Counted from the first letter of the stretch, positions 25,692 to 33,937 are shown. The stretch: DNA of 64,000 nucleotides from Streptomyces carminius (GCF_002794255.1 NZ_PGGW01000069.1:310001-374000); one strand, 5' to 3'. Program-made: numbers and translations. Notes: generated by a model not told the origin, from the sequence alone.

Positions 25692-26540
25692 TCATGGCGC
25701 GTGGCGCGCCAGCCACCGTTCGCAACCGTTCGCCTCCCGGCGGCATTCCCGCCGCCGACCACCGGGGACGGCCCGCAGGGCGGCGGCGTAGCGGGCGGCG
25801 CGGTGGTCGAGCTCGCTGATGCCGGCGCCCCGCTCCGGGGCGTCCCTGAGAACCTGGACGAAGGCCGAGCCGACGGCCACGCCGTCCACCCCGGGCGCCG
25901 CCGCGGCGGCCAGTTCGGGACTGGTGATGCCGATGCCGGTGCACACGGGGGCGCTGGTCAGCCGTCTGGCCCGCCCGGTGCGGTGGCGGAGGTCGGTCAG
26001 ATCGAGCACTCCGGCGGCACCCGCCGGATCGGTGTTGGCCGGGAGGTGGACCCACCCGGTGGAGGCGGCGGCCGCGTCCGGGAACCGGTCGTGGTCGGCG
26101 AGGAAGGTCGTGGCGAGCCGGTGCCGTACGGCGGCGGCGAGCCAGTGGCCGGCCTCGGGGCCGGCCGGGTGCAGATCGGGCAGCACCACGCCCGCCGCGC
26201 CCGCCGAGGCCGCGGCGGCGGCCAGCGCCCCGGTACCGGACCGGAGCAGCAGCTCCCGCCCGGTCATCAGCACCACCGGGACGCCGGCGGTCGCCGACAC
26301 CTCCCGGAGGATCTCCAGCACGGCGCCCGGTGTGACCGGCGGCGCGGCCGGGTCCCCGAGCGGGGGGCCGATCACGAGGACGTCGACGTGCCAGCTCAGG
26401 GTGCGCAGCGCGGTGACACTGTCCTCGGCGGTGGGGCAGCCGGCGGGGAGACAGCCGACCAGTGCGGCCCGTCCGGCCGCTCCGGCGCGGCCGAACGCCG
26501 CGGTCAGCCGGTCCCTCGGGGCCGTGGTGGGAGTGGGCAT
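25692..26540 (-). CDS. Tryptophan synthase alpha-like protein, catalytic residues absent
   Basis: 282 residues with the TrpA barrel pattern: AALVGCLPAGCPTAEDSVTA (strand 1), VDVLVIGPPLGDP (strand 2), VPVVLMTG, GAAGVVLPDLHP, APVCTGIGITSPE and DGVAVGSAFVQVL (phosphate site). In authentic TrpA, strand 2 carries the catalytic Glu (ELG motif) and the following loop the catalytic Asp (SDPxxDGP). Here these positions are Val (VIG) and Pro (GDPAAPP). So it probably does not cleave indole-glycerol phosphate. No other trp gene is nearby. First gene of an operon with the Cys peptide and FrnE. ATG at 26540 with GAGGA upstream. Confidence 0.8.
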   Translation of the reverse strand: MPTPTTAPRDRLTAAFGRAGAAGRAALVGCLPAGCPTAEDSVTALRTLSWHVDVLVIGPPLGDPAAPPVTPGAVLEILREVSATAGVPVVLMTGRELLLRSGTGALAAAAASAGAAGVVLPDLHPAGPEAGHWLAAAVRHRLATTFLADHDRFPDAAAASTGWVHLPANTDPAGAAGVLDLTDLRHRTGRARRLTSAPVCTGIGITSPELAAAAAPGVDGVAVGSAFVQVLRDAPERGAGISELDHRAARYAAALRAVPGGRRRECRREANGCERWLARHAP

Positions 26541-26834
26541 GGGCGGTTCCTCGGAGTCCTCGGAGGTGGGACACGGACGCCGGGGCCGGACGGGCGGCGT
26601 CCGGCTCGCGCGGAGGGGCGCCGTCCCCGGAGGCGGTCCGCCCGGGACATGACGGCGGCGTGGCGCCGTGGGGGTGGGGGAGGAGGGTGTGCGGACCGGG
26701 CGGTGCCCCGTCGGCGCGGTACGGCCGTCACCGGACCGCGGCCGGGTGGCCGCGGTGAACCGCGGGCGGCCGTACGGCGGGTGCCGGGTCCGGATGCCGG
26801 TGGTTCCGGGTGTCGTGGTGCTCGCCCTCCCGAT

Positions 26835-26858
26835 CCTTGCCGGTTGCCGGTTGCCGGT
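26835..26858. repeat. Short tandem TTGCCGG repeats
   Basis: Three to four head-to-tail copies of the 7-mer TTGCCGG in the noncoding gap 26541-27282, upstream of the XRE gene. No gene is supported in this 742-bp gap. Confidence 0.6.
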
Positions 26859-27032
26859 TGCCGGTCGTCCGGACGGGCCGTGACGACGGCACACGACGGC
26901 GCACGGCAGGGGATGTCCCGTCCGGCACCGGCGCATGCGTGACCGCGCGGAAGGAAGACGACGGGAGGGACTGGAAGGGGAGAGGTGGAACAGTGGAACA
27001 GGTGAAGATGGTGCGGTCGGCCGACCGACTTT

Positions 27033-27075
27033 CCCCCGTGGATCCCCCGTGGATCCCCCGTGGATCCCCCGTGCG
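27033..27075. repeat. Tandem 11-bp repeats CCCCCGTGGAT
   Basis: Three full copies plus a partial fourth of CCCCCGTGGAT, 40-80 bp upstream of the XRE operator. Stop codons and no start surround it, so it is not coding as far as I can see. Confidence 0.65.
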
Positions 27076-27112
27076 GGCCCTGCGGCACGATCCTGACGCA
27101 TGAAAGCCGGAC

Positions 27113-27130
27113 GGTCAAGAATTCTTGACC
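27113..27130. promoter_or_regulatory. Perfect 18-bp operator overlapping the XRE -35
   Basis: GGTCAAGAATTCTTGACC is a perfect palindrome. Its right end TTGACC (27125-27130) also forms the -35 of the promoter below, so a bound protein would block RNA polymerase. The nearest rightward gene is the XRE regulator at 27283, the likely owner. Confidence 0.75.
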
Positions 27131-27153
27131 ACCCCGCTCTCGTCCGCCAGGAT
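27125..27153 (+). promoter_or_regulatory. Promoter of the XRE-ImmA-membrane cassette
   Basis: -35 TTGACC (27125-27130), 17-bp spacer, -10 CAGGAT (27148-27153). The predicted leader is about 120 nt before the ATG at 27283. Confidence 0.6.
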
Positions 27154-27282
27154 CGGCGGCGGCACACTACTGGTGAGGAACATTCATGCCGTGCCGGCCG
27201 CGGCTCCCCTCCCGCGACGGGCCGAACCGGCCGGAGCGGCGGGGCGCGGGGGGCCGGACACGATCGGGAAGGGACTTGCCGC

Positions 27283-27894
27283 ATGGCGGACGCGCCCGGC
27301 GCTTCGGAGCTGTCGCAGCGTGTGGCGGCGCGGCTCGGCCTCCTGTTCGCCGCCGTCCAGCCGGCCCACCTCCAGCGCCCCTGGACCAGTGCCGAGGTCG
27401 CCGACCGCTGCGGGGTGGACACCGAGTACGTCCGGGCGCTGCGCGAGGGCGTCCTGCGGGACGACGAGGTGGATCCCGAGATCGACAAGGACCGGCTCTT
27501 CGGCCGGCGCCTGGAATGCCTCCTGCGCACCCGGCTCTCCCCCGTGACGGGCAAGCCCTACACCCAGGCCGAGGTGGCCAGGGGGATCGGCACCAACCGG
27601 CAGCACATCGCCAACCTCCGCAAGGGGGCGAACAACCCGTCCATCGTGCTCGCCCAGCAGCTCGCCGAGTTCTTCGGAGTGGACGTCGGCTACTTCAGCG
27701 CCTCGCCGCTGAGCGCCGTGGCGGCCTGCTTCGGTCTCACGAAGGAGTTCCTTGTCCAGGACGATGACGATCCCTATGTCGTCAAGGCGACGGAGAACCT
27801 GCGCCTGCTCAGGGCCATGGCCGACAAGCGGGTCAGCCGCGTGGTCGGCCGGCTCGTCGACAGATACGAGGCCGCTTCCGGGGACGGCGCGTGA
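27283..27894 (+). CDS. XRE family transcriptional regulator
   Basis: 203 residues. The region around residues 94-140 (YTQAEVARGIGTNRQHIANLR, then NNPSIVLAQQLAEFFGVDVGYF) is an XRE/Cro-type helix-turn-helix of the BldD/EspR sort. An N-terminal helical domain (about 10-60, WTSAEVADRCGVDTEYVRAL) looks like a second, partial HTH. The C-terminus (VVKATENLRLLRAMADKRVS) could mediate dimerisation. ATG at 27283 follows GGGAAGGGA. It heads a cassette with an ImmA/IrrE protease and a membrane protein, in which the protease would be expected to cleave this repressor, as ImmA cleaves ImmR in ICEBs1. Confidence 0.88.
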   Translation: MADAPGASELSQRVAARLGLLFAAVQPAHLQRPWTSAEVADRCGVDTEYVRALREGVLRDDEVDPEIDKDRLFGRRLECLLRTRLSPVTGKPYTQAEVARGIGTNRQHIANLRKGANNPSIVLAQQLAEFFGVDVGYFSASPLSAVAACFGLTKEFLVQDDDDPYVVKATENLRLLRAMADKRVSRVVGRLVDRYEAASGDGA

Positions 27895-27959
27895 CGGGGG
27901 CGGACACCCGCTTCCGCCGGCCTGTCCTGTGCGAGTGGCATATACCGGAAGGCGGTGAC

Positions 27960-28466
27960 ATGGGAGCCTTCTCGTTATGGTGGATGCGCCGGCGCTGGGC
28001 CCGCCGGGTCCGCGGAGAGCTCGGCCTGCCCCCCGACCCCTCACTCCAGGACGCGATCCAGGCCGTCTCGGCCCGTCGCGGCCGCCCCATCAGACTGATC
28101 GTCGAACCCCTGCAACTGCGGGTCTCCGGCTACTGCGCCCAGTCCGAGGACACCGACTACATCTACGTCGACGCGCACGCCAGCCCGCTCCTCCAGCACC
28201 AGGTCGTCTGCCACGAGCTCATGCACCTGCACCTGGGCCACGAGCCGGCCGACCACCGCAAGATCGACGACGAGGTGTCCAGAGCCCTGTTCGGCGTCAT
28301 GGACCCGGACATCGTGCGCCTGGTCCTGGGCCGCGACGAGTACGACGAGGACGCCGAGCTGGAGGCCGAGATCATGGGCACCGTCCTCCTCCAGTGCCTG
28401 GACATGTCCCCGCAGCGCAACAAGGCCCTGACCGCCTCCTTCGAGATCGGGGACACGGGTGTCTGA
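27960..28466 (+). CDS. ImmA/IrrE family metallopeptidase with a TTA codon
   Basis: 168 residues from the ATG at 27960, which has GGAAGG 7 bp upstream. The zinc-protease motif HELMH is at residues 85-89 (HQVVCHELMHLHLGH), in the usual place for ImmA/IrrE proteins of this length. An upstream GTG at 27891 overlaps the XRE stop (GTGA) but would add 23 unlike residues (RFRRPVLCEWHIPEGGD). Codon 6 (27975-27977) is TTA, the only one I find in a gene of this window, so translation should depend on the bldA tRNA. Likely role: regulated cleavage of the XRE repressor. Its stop overlaps the next start. Confidence 0.85.
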   Translation: MGAFSLWWMRRRWARRVRGELGLPPDPSLQDAIQAVSARRGRPIRLIVEPLQLRVSGYCAQSEDTDYIYVDAHASPLLQHQVVCHELMHLHLGHEPADHRKIDDEVSRALFGVMDPDIVRLVLGRDEYDEDAELEAEIMGTVLLQCLDMSPQRNKALTASFEIGDTGV

Positions 28467-29691
28467 GCCGGTGTCCGAGGGCGTGTACAACGCCGCCTAC
28501 CTCACGGTCAGCGGCTTCGCCTGCCTGATCTTCCTCCTGCGGATCGTGCGGTCGCGGGGCGGGGCCGCGGCGCCCGTCGCCACCGTCTCCACCGTGAGCC
28601 TGCTGGCCGGCGCCGCCGCCTTCCTCTTCGGCTCCCCCCTCGTCTACCGCGCGGTGGGGGAGGTCACCGGACTCCCCAACCTCGCCACCCTCCTCGTCTA
28701 CGGTTTCGTCACCCTCTACGGCGGCCTGGCCCAGGGCATGGCCCTGACGTGGTCCCCCGTGGAACGCCCGGACGGCGGCGGCCCCCGGTCCGCGGCCCGC
28801 CGCCACATCGCGGCGTACCTCGCCCTGATCGCGGTCCTGGCCGGGCTGTTCGCCTGGGGCGACCCGGCGGGACCGGCGGTGCCCCTCACCTTCGACGTCG
28901 AGTACGCCGACCAGCCGGTGATCTTCGCCTTCCTCATGCTGTACCAGGCCGGCTGGTTCTACGCGTGCCTGCACATCGCCGCGATCTGCCGGCGGCACCT
29001 GCGCCGCGTCCGGCCGGACGAGCGCACCCTGCGCCGCGGCCTGCGGCTGGTCCTGGCCGGAGTGCTCACCTGCAGCACCTACGGCGTGTGCAAGACGATC
29101 GCGATCACCGGGATCGTGCTGGAGGCCTACCGGGTGGACGTGCTCAGCAACGTCGTCGGCCCGGCGACGTCGGCCCTCGGCGCCGCCCTGATCTCCCTGG
29201 GCTTCCTCTACCCGCTCGCCCGCAGGTGGCACTCGGCCCGCCGGGACTACCTGCACCTGGCCCCGCTGTGGAACGCGGCGATGCAGGAGCGGACCCCGAG
29301 CCGCTCCCTGGTGCCGGCGGACCTGCTCTTCGGGCGCCTGGCGCTGAGCGGCGTCGACTACCTGCTGGCCCGGCGCATCATCGAGATAACCGACGCGCAG
29401 CGGGCGCTCCAGCCCTACGTCGTCCCCGGGCCCGCCCGGGAGGTCGCCGGCAGCGCGGAACGGCACCGGCTGACCGGCGACGACCTCAGGGCCGCGCAGG
29501 ACGCCGCCACCTTCCTCGGCGCGCTCCGGCGGGTCAGGACGGGGCAGGCCCCCGGCCCCCGGCCCGTTCCCGAGGGGCCGGGGCGGCTGGCGACGGATCT
29601 CGACGCCCGGGCGGAGCGCGCGCACCTGGTGCGCATCGCCCGGCACCTGCGGCACCCGGCGGTCCTGGCGGCCGTCCGGCGGGCGCGCTGA
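28459..29691 (+). CDS. MAB_1171c-like multi-span membrane protein
   Basis: 410 residues. About seven hydrophobic helices fill residues 10-260 (AAYLTVSGFACLIFLLRIV, LATLLVYGFVTLYGGLAQGM, VIFAFLMLYQAGWFYACLHI, LVLAGVLTCSTYGVCKTI, VVGPATSALGAALISLGFLY). A cytoplasmic C-terminal domain follows (about 270-410, DLLFGRLALSGVDYLLARRI, LRAAQDAATFLGALRRVR). The GTG start overlaps the protease gene by 8 bp, so expression is coupled. The architecture fits a membrane sensor or transporter; the family is called a putative transporter, without proof. It would be the signal input of the XRE/ImmA cassette. Confidence 0.8.
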   Translation: MSEPVSEGVYNAAYLTVSGFACLIFLLRIVRSRGGAAAPVATVSTVSLLAGAAAFLFGSPLVYRAVGEVTGLPNLATLLVYGFVTLYGGLAQGMALTWSPVERPDGGGPRSAARRHIAAYLALIAVLAGLFAWGDPAGPAVPLTFDVEYADQPVIFAFLMLYQAGWFYACLHIAAICRRHLRRVRPDERTLRRGLRLVLAGVLTCSTYGVCKTIAITGIVLEAYRVDVLSNVVGPATSALGAALISLGFLYPLARRWHSARRDYLHLAPLWNAAMQERTPSRSLVPADLLFGRLALSGVDYLLARRIIEITDAQRALQPYVVPGPAREVAGSAERHRLTGDDLRAAQDAATFLGALRRVRTGQAPGPRPVPEGPGRLATDLDARAERAHLVRIARHLRHPAVLAAVRRAR

Positions 29692-29774
29692 GCGCCGGAC
29701 CACTCCGGCCGGCCCGGACCACTCCGGCCGACCCCGGCAGATCCCGACCGACCCCGACCGAAGCGCAGGCCACC

Positions 29775-30518
29775 GTGTCCGAACCGATCGCCGCCGACTG
29801 CCGGCCGCAGCCGGGCGGCGAACCTTCCTGGGCCGCCTACCGGACCCTGGCCCGCACCTGCCCGAAGACCCTGAAAACCGGCCTCAACCTGGCGTTCTAC
29901 CGCTGCTTCGCCATCCCCGGGATCGCCCGGACGCTGGTGGACAGCGGCGGGATCACCCGGCGGCCGACCGCCCGGGCCAAGGCCACCGGCGCGCACCTCT
30001 TCCGCCTGCTGGAGGAGGGCTTCGACACCGCGGCGGCGCGGGAGACCGTACGGCACCTGCGCGCCGTCCACCGCGGCCTGCCCGCGGACGACGGGGCGTT
30101 CGCGTACGTCCTGGGCCTGTTCTGCGTCCACCCCCTGCGCTTCGCGGCCCGGTACGGCCCCCGGCCCGCCACCGCCGCCGAACGGGACGCGGCGTACGCC
30201 TTCTACGCCGAACTCGGCCGCCGCATGGAACTGACCGGCCCGCCCCCGGACTTCGAAGCGCTCGCGGCCTTCACCGACGCCTACGAGGCTCGCCACGCCC
30301 GTCCCACGCCCGAGGCGCAAGCCCTGTGGCGCGCGGCACGGCAGGTGTTCGCGGAGCGGCTGCCCGCGCCGGTCGCCCCGCTGGGGCCGGTGCTCGCCGA
30401 GTGCCTGCTGGACGAGGCGGTACGGACCGCCCTGGGCGTCGGCCGCCGCCCCCGGCCGCTGCGGGCCGCCGCGGCCGCCGCGCTCCGCCGGTACCTCGCC
30501 CGTGCGGAGCGCCCGTGA
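29775..30518 (+). CDS. MpaB/DUF2236 family oxygenase-like protein
   Basis: 247 residues, all-helical. Features include PKTLKTGLNLAFYRCFAIPG, a GITRRPTARAKATGAHLFRL segment, VRHLRAVHRGLPADDGAFAY and VLGLFCVHPLRFAARYG, which fit the DUF2236 fold of MpaB and latex-clearing oxygenases (heme-bound in the latter, with His ligands). The GTG start has only a weak ribosome site. It lies 83 bp after the membrane protein gene on the same strand and probably belongs to the cassette. Enzymatic activity is not proven by sequence. Confidence 0.6.
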   Translation: MSEPIAADCRPQPGGEPSWAAYRTLARTCPKTLKTGLNLAFYRCFAIPGIARTLVDSGGITRRPTARAKATGAHLFRLLEEGFDTAAARETVRHLRAVHRGLPADDGAFAYVLGLFCVHPLRFAARYGPRPATAAERDAAYAFYAELGRRMELTGPPPDFEALAAFTDAYEARHARPTPEAQALWRAARQVFAERLPAPVAPLGPVLAECLLDEAVRTALGVGRRPRPLRAAAAAALRRYLARAERP

Positions 30519-30647
30519 CGGTCCGCGTCCCGGCGCGCCTCCGGCCGCCGCCGTGCCGTACCTCACCCTCATGACCTGCCCGTTCGCGGGTATCAGGGCG
30601 TCGCGGCGCCGGACGGCGGCGCGGGGAGGGGAAGGCGGAACCGCACG

Positions 30648-31961
30648 GTGACGATCGGCGACGGCGTGTACGCGTGGCTGGGGGCCGGGGCGCTGCTCGC
30701 GGCGGTGCTGCCCCGGCTGGTGGCCGGGCGGCGGCCGCTGTCGCTGCCCCTGGTGTTCCTGCTGTGCGGCATCGGCGTGTACCTCCTGCCCCTGCCGCTG
30801 CCCGCCGTCGATCCGGTGGGCGACCGGCTGCTCGTCGAGCATGCCACCGAGATCTGCGTGATCATCTCGCTGATGGGAGCCGGACTGGCCCTCAACCGGC
30901 CCGTCGGCCTGCGCCGCTGGGCCACCACCTGGCGGCTGCTGGGCATCACGATGCCGCTGACCGTGGTGGCCACCGCCGGGGCGGCGTGGTGGCTGCTGGA
31001 CTGGCCGCCGGCCGCCGCGCTGCTGCTGGCCGCGGTGCTGGCCCCCACCGATCCGGTGCTCGCCTCGGAGGTGCAGGTGGGCGAGCCGACCGAGGAGGAA
31101 CACGACGAGGACGAGGTGCGGTTCGCCCTGACCAGCGAGGCGGGTCTGAACGACGGGCTCGCCTTCCCCCTGACCTACGCCGCCGTCGCGCTGGCCGTCG
31201 CCGCGGGCAGTGGCTGGTCGGCCGACTGGGTCGGCTCGTGGGTGCTGGAGGACGTGCTCTACAAGTGCGTCGTCGGAGTGCTCGGCGGACTGCTGGTCGG
31301 CCGGCTGCTGGGCTGGCTGTTCTTCCGGGCCCCCTCGCGACTGCTGCGGCTCTCCCGGCACCGGGACGGCTTCGTCGCGCTGGGCGCCACCTTCCTGTCG
31401 TACGGCCTGACCGAGCTGGCGGGCGGCTACGGCTTCCTCGCCGTGTTCACCACCGCCTGCGCCGTCCGGGCGGCCGAGCGCGCCCACGGCTACCACAAGG
31501 TCCTGCACGACTTCGTGGAGCAGGTCGAGCGCCTGCTCACCGCGGGGCTGCTGTTCCTGCTGGGCGCCTTCGTGGCGCTGGGCGGCCTGTCCCACCTGAC
31601 GTGGTGGGGCGCCGCCGTGGCGCTGCTGGTGCTGCTGGTGATCCGTCCGGCGGCGGGGTGGGCCGGACTGCTGGGCGGCTCCCCGGTGCGCCGGGAGCGC
31701 CGGGTGGTCGCCGCCTACGGCATCCGGGGCATCGGTTCGCTGTACTACCTGGCCTACGGGCTGGGGCAGACGGACTTCCCGGTGCCGGAGCGGGAGCTGT
31801 GGGCGGTGGTGACGTTCACCGTGCTGGCCTCGGTCGTCCTGCACGGCGTCACGGCCGGGCCGGTGATCGCCCGGCTCGACCGGGCGCGCGGCCGGGGGAG
31901 CGGAGCGGGCGAGCCGGACAGGACGGACGAGGCGGCGGAGAAGTCCGGCTCCGGCCGGTGA
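30648..31961 (+). CDS. CPA1 family cation:proton antiporter
   Basis: 437 residues with 11-13 TM helices. The signature of Na+/H+ exchangers is visible: LLAAVLAPTDPVLASEVQVG (discontinuous helix with the transport Asp) and LTSEAGLNDGLAFPLTY (E-x-x-x-N-D), with GIRGIGSLYYLAYGL in the second half. An acidic loop (EEEHDEDE, about 148-155) sits between them. It would exchange Na+ or K+ for H+ at the cytoplasmic membrane in pH and salt homeostasis. The hydrophilic C-terminal tail is short. GTG start. Confidence 0.93.
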   Translation: MTIGDGVYAWLGAGALLAAVLPRLVAGRRPLSLPLVFLLCGIGVYLLPLPLPAVDPVGDRLLVEHATEICVIISLMGAGLALNRPVGLRRWATTWRLLGITMPLTVVATAGAAWWLLDWPPAAALLLAAVLAPTDPVLASEVQVGEPTEEEHDEDEVRFALTSEAGLNDGLAFPLTYAAVALAVAAGSGWSADWVGSWVLEDVLYKCVVGVLGGLLVGRLLGWLFFRAPSRLLRLSRHRDGFVALGATFLSYGLTELAGGYGFLAVFTTACAVRAAERAHGYHKVLHDFVEQVERLLTAGLLFLLGAFVALGGLSHLTWWGAAVALLVLLVIRPAAGWAGLLGGSPVRRERRVVAAYGIRGIGSLYYLAYGLGQTDFPVPERELWAVVTFTVLASVVLHGVTAGPVIARLDRARGRGSGAGEPDRTDEAAEKSGSGR

Positions 31962-31981
31962 CCCCGGTCACCGGCCGGAGC
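31948..31981. terminator. Bidirectional hairpin spanning the antiporter stop
   Basis: Perfect 16-bp arms (31948-31963 and 31966-31981, starting GCTCCGGCCGG) with a 2-nt loop. It overlaps the antiporter stop codon and lies 8 bp before the convergent phosphoesterase stop, so it can serve both genes. Confidence 0.75.
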
Positions 31982-31988
31982 GCCGGTG

Positions 31989-33746
31989 TCAGCGCCGCCG
32001 CAGCAGCAGCTCGGTGTTGCGGTCGTCCGGCTCCCCGGCCAGGATGTCGAGCCGGCCCGGGGCGTTGAAGGCCAGCTCCCGGTAGCGGGAGGCCAGCGCG
32101 GCGGGGGAGAGGTCGCCGGGCTCGGCGGCGTACGGGGCGGCCGACTCCACGCAGGTGGTGAACAGCGACAGCGTCCCGTCCCCGTTGTCCGTCAGCTCGA
32201 CGACGCGGGCGAGCTGCGGATGGTCCACGTGCGAGGCGGTGGTGATCTCCCAGAAGTGCCCGCGCGGCGTGATCCGGTTGCGGTGGCTGTGCCCGTTGAG
32301 CCAGGCCACCACGTTCGGGTGCCGCGCCAGTACGGCCAGCAGCGCGTCACCGCCCACCGGCGTGGAGGCGGCGGGGTGGTGGCTGAAGACCAGCACGTGG
32401 TCGTCGCGGTGGCGGGCCAGCTCGCGGTCCAGCCAGCGCAGTTGCGGGGCGGCGAGGTGGCCCCGGTGGTCGCCGTCGGGGTTGGTGGTGTCCAGACTGA
32501 TCCCCACGACGTTCCCCGCCGTGCTCCCCACCGTGTTTCCCGAGGCGTTCCCCGGGGCGCGGAACGAGTAGTACAGCCGCCCCTCGGCCACGGACTCGGC
32601 GGTGTAGCCGTGCCCGGCGGGCCCCGGGCCGGTGTACGCCGGGTCCAGGTGCGCCTCGGCGTACTGGCGGTTGGTCAGGGGGACGCGGGCCGGGTCGGGG
32701 GTGACGGTGCGCGTCCGGCGGGCGTGCCCGCGCAGCAGCCGCCGCAGGGCCGAGCCCCGGGTGTCGGTCCCGGCGCTGATCGACGCGCGCATCGCGGCGG
32801 CCTCGGCCGCCGGCAGCTCGTACAGCTTGCGGTCGCCCACGGCCAGTTCGGCGAAGTACGGGTCCACCGCGTAGTGGCCGCCGACGAGGTTGTCGTGGTT
32901 GCCGACGGTGGAGTACCAGGGGATGCCCAGCCCGGGGCTGGTCAGCCGCCCGGTGGCGGCGCCGAGGAGGCCGGGCAGGTGCGGCAGGCCGTGCCGCCGG
33001 TCGATGCCGTCCAGCGGCTTCTCCGGGTGCCAGTACAGCGGCAGCCCGGAGTCCTGCACGCCCTCGTAGCCGCCCGGGTCACCGGTGTTGGGGGTGATGC
33101 GGCCGCCGCTCATCGCGGTGAGGAACCACTCCACCTCGGCGCGGCAGTTGTTGTCCGTGTTGTCGCCGGTGGTCATCGCGAAGTCCAGGGGCGCGCCGGT
33201 GGCCGGGCCGCCGCGCAGCGCGTTGATCCGCTCGACCATCGACACCAGGCCGTGGACGGTGAGCGCCTCCTGCGGGCGCCAGGCGCGGGGCTCGGCGGCA
33301 CGCAGGTACTCGAAGCGCACCGGATGCTGCACGTCGGTGAGGTGGGCGTCGGTGAGGTGGACGAAGGAGAGCAGGACCGTGCGCTTCTCCTCGCGCCGCC
33401 GCCCGGCGGGGGCCAGCTCCTCGCGCACCACGCGGGGCCAGCCCGGCCCCGCGGCCAGCCGCCGGTAGCCGGTGGTGCCGCGCGGCGCGGCGACGCTCTC
33501 CAGCGTGGTCCCGGCGGGGGAGGGGCCGGCCGGTGCGGGTGCGGGTGCGGGTGCGGTGGGTGCGGTGGCGGAGGGTGCGCTCGGGGCGGCCGGGGTGGCG
33601 GCACCGGCCGACTCGCCGCCCGCGTGGAGGACGGCGCCCAGCCCGGTGGTGGCACCGGCCGCCCCGGCGACCCCGGCGGCGGTGAGCAGCGTACGGCGGG
33701 TGAGCGGGCGGCGGCCGGTGACGGATTCGGGTCTGCTGCGGGACAT
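31989..33746 (-). CDS. Tat-exported metallophosphoesterase (TIGR03767-like)
   Basis: 585 residues. A twin-arginine signal (RRPLTRRTLLTAAGVAGAAG) is followed by an Ala/Pro-rich linker (about 50-80), then calcineurin-like phosphoesterase motifs in order: HLTDAHLTD, GDNTDN, GNHDN (about 285-290), FSHH and NGHSH. The two-metal active site is complete. Target unknown; a phosphodiester or phosphomonoester outside the cell. The ATG at 33746 has GGGGAGACG upstream and precedes the Tat motif at a normal distance. Confidence 0.9.
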   Translation of the reverse strand: MSRSRPESVTGRRPLTRRTLLTAAGVAGAAGATTGLGAVLHAGGESAGAATPAAPSAPSATAPTAPAPAPAPAGPSPAGTTLESVAAPRGTTGYRRLAAGPGWPRVVREELAPAGRRREEKRTVLLSFVHLTDAHLTDVQHPVRFEYLRAAEPRAWRPQEALTVHGLVSMVERINALRGGPATGAPLDFAMTTGDNTDNNCRAEVEWFLTAMSGGRITPNTGDPGGYEGVQDSGLPLYWHPEKPLDGIDRRHGLPHLPGLLGAATGRLTSPGLGIPWYSTVGNHDNLVGGHYAVDPYFAELAVGDRKLYELPAAEAAAMRASISAGTDTRGSALRRLLRGHARRTRTVTPDPARVPLTNRQYAEAHLDPAYTGPGPAGHGYTAESVAEGRLYYSFRAPGNASGNTVGSTAGNVVGISLDTTNPDGDHRGHLAAPQLRWLDRELARHRDDHVLVFSHHPAASTPVGGDALLAVLARHPNVVAWLNGHSHRNRITPRGHFWEITTASHVDHPQLARVVELTDNGDGTLSLFTTCVESAAPYAAEPGDLSPAALASRYRELAFNAPGRLDILAGEPDDRNTELLLRRR

Positions 33747-33937
33747 GGACGTCTCCCCGGGTGCGGACGCGGAGCGGGGCGTTCCCCCTCCCACGGGGAT
33801 CGTCGGCACCGCCGGTGACCCGCGCTCCAACGGCACGGGAACGCCCGGCACCGATCACGCCGCATGGATCACCGCACCCCGTGACCGTCACCCGCCGCTC
33901 ACCGCACGTTCGCCCGGCAGCCCCGGAACACGGACGC

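Noticed and set aside
27033..27075. CRISPR-like repeats
   Set aside because: The 11-bp units are contiguous with no spacers and no cas genes are present.
27891..27959. GTG at 27891 as start of the ImmA/IrrE gene
   Set aside because: It gives a GTGA overlap with the XRE stop, but the added residues look noncoding and the ATG at 27960 has a better ribosome site. Kept as an alternative.
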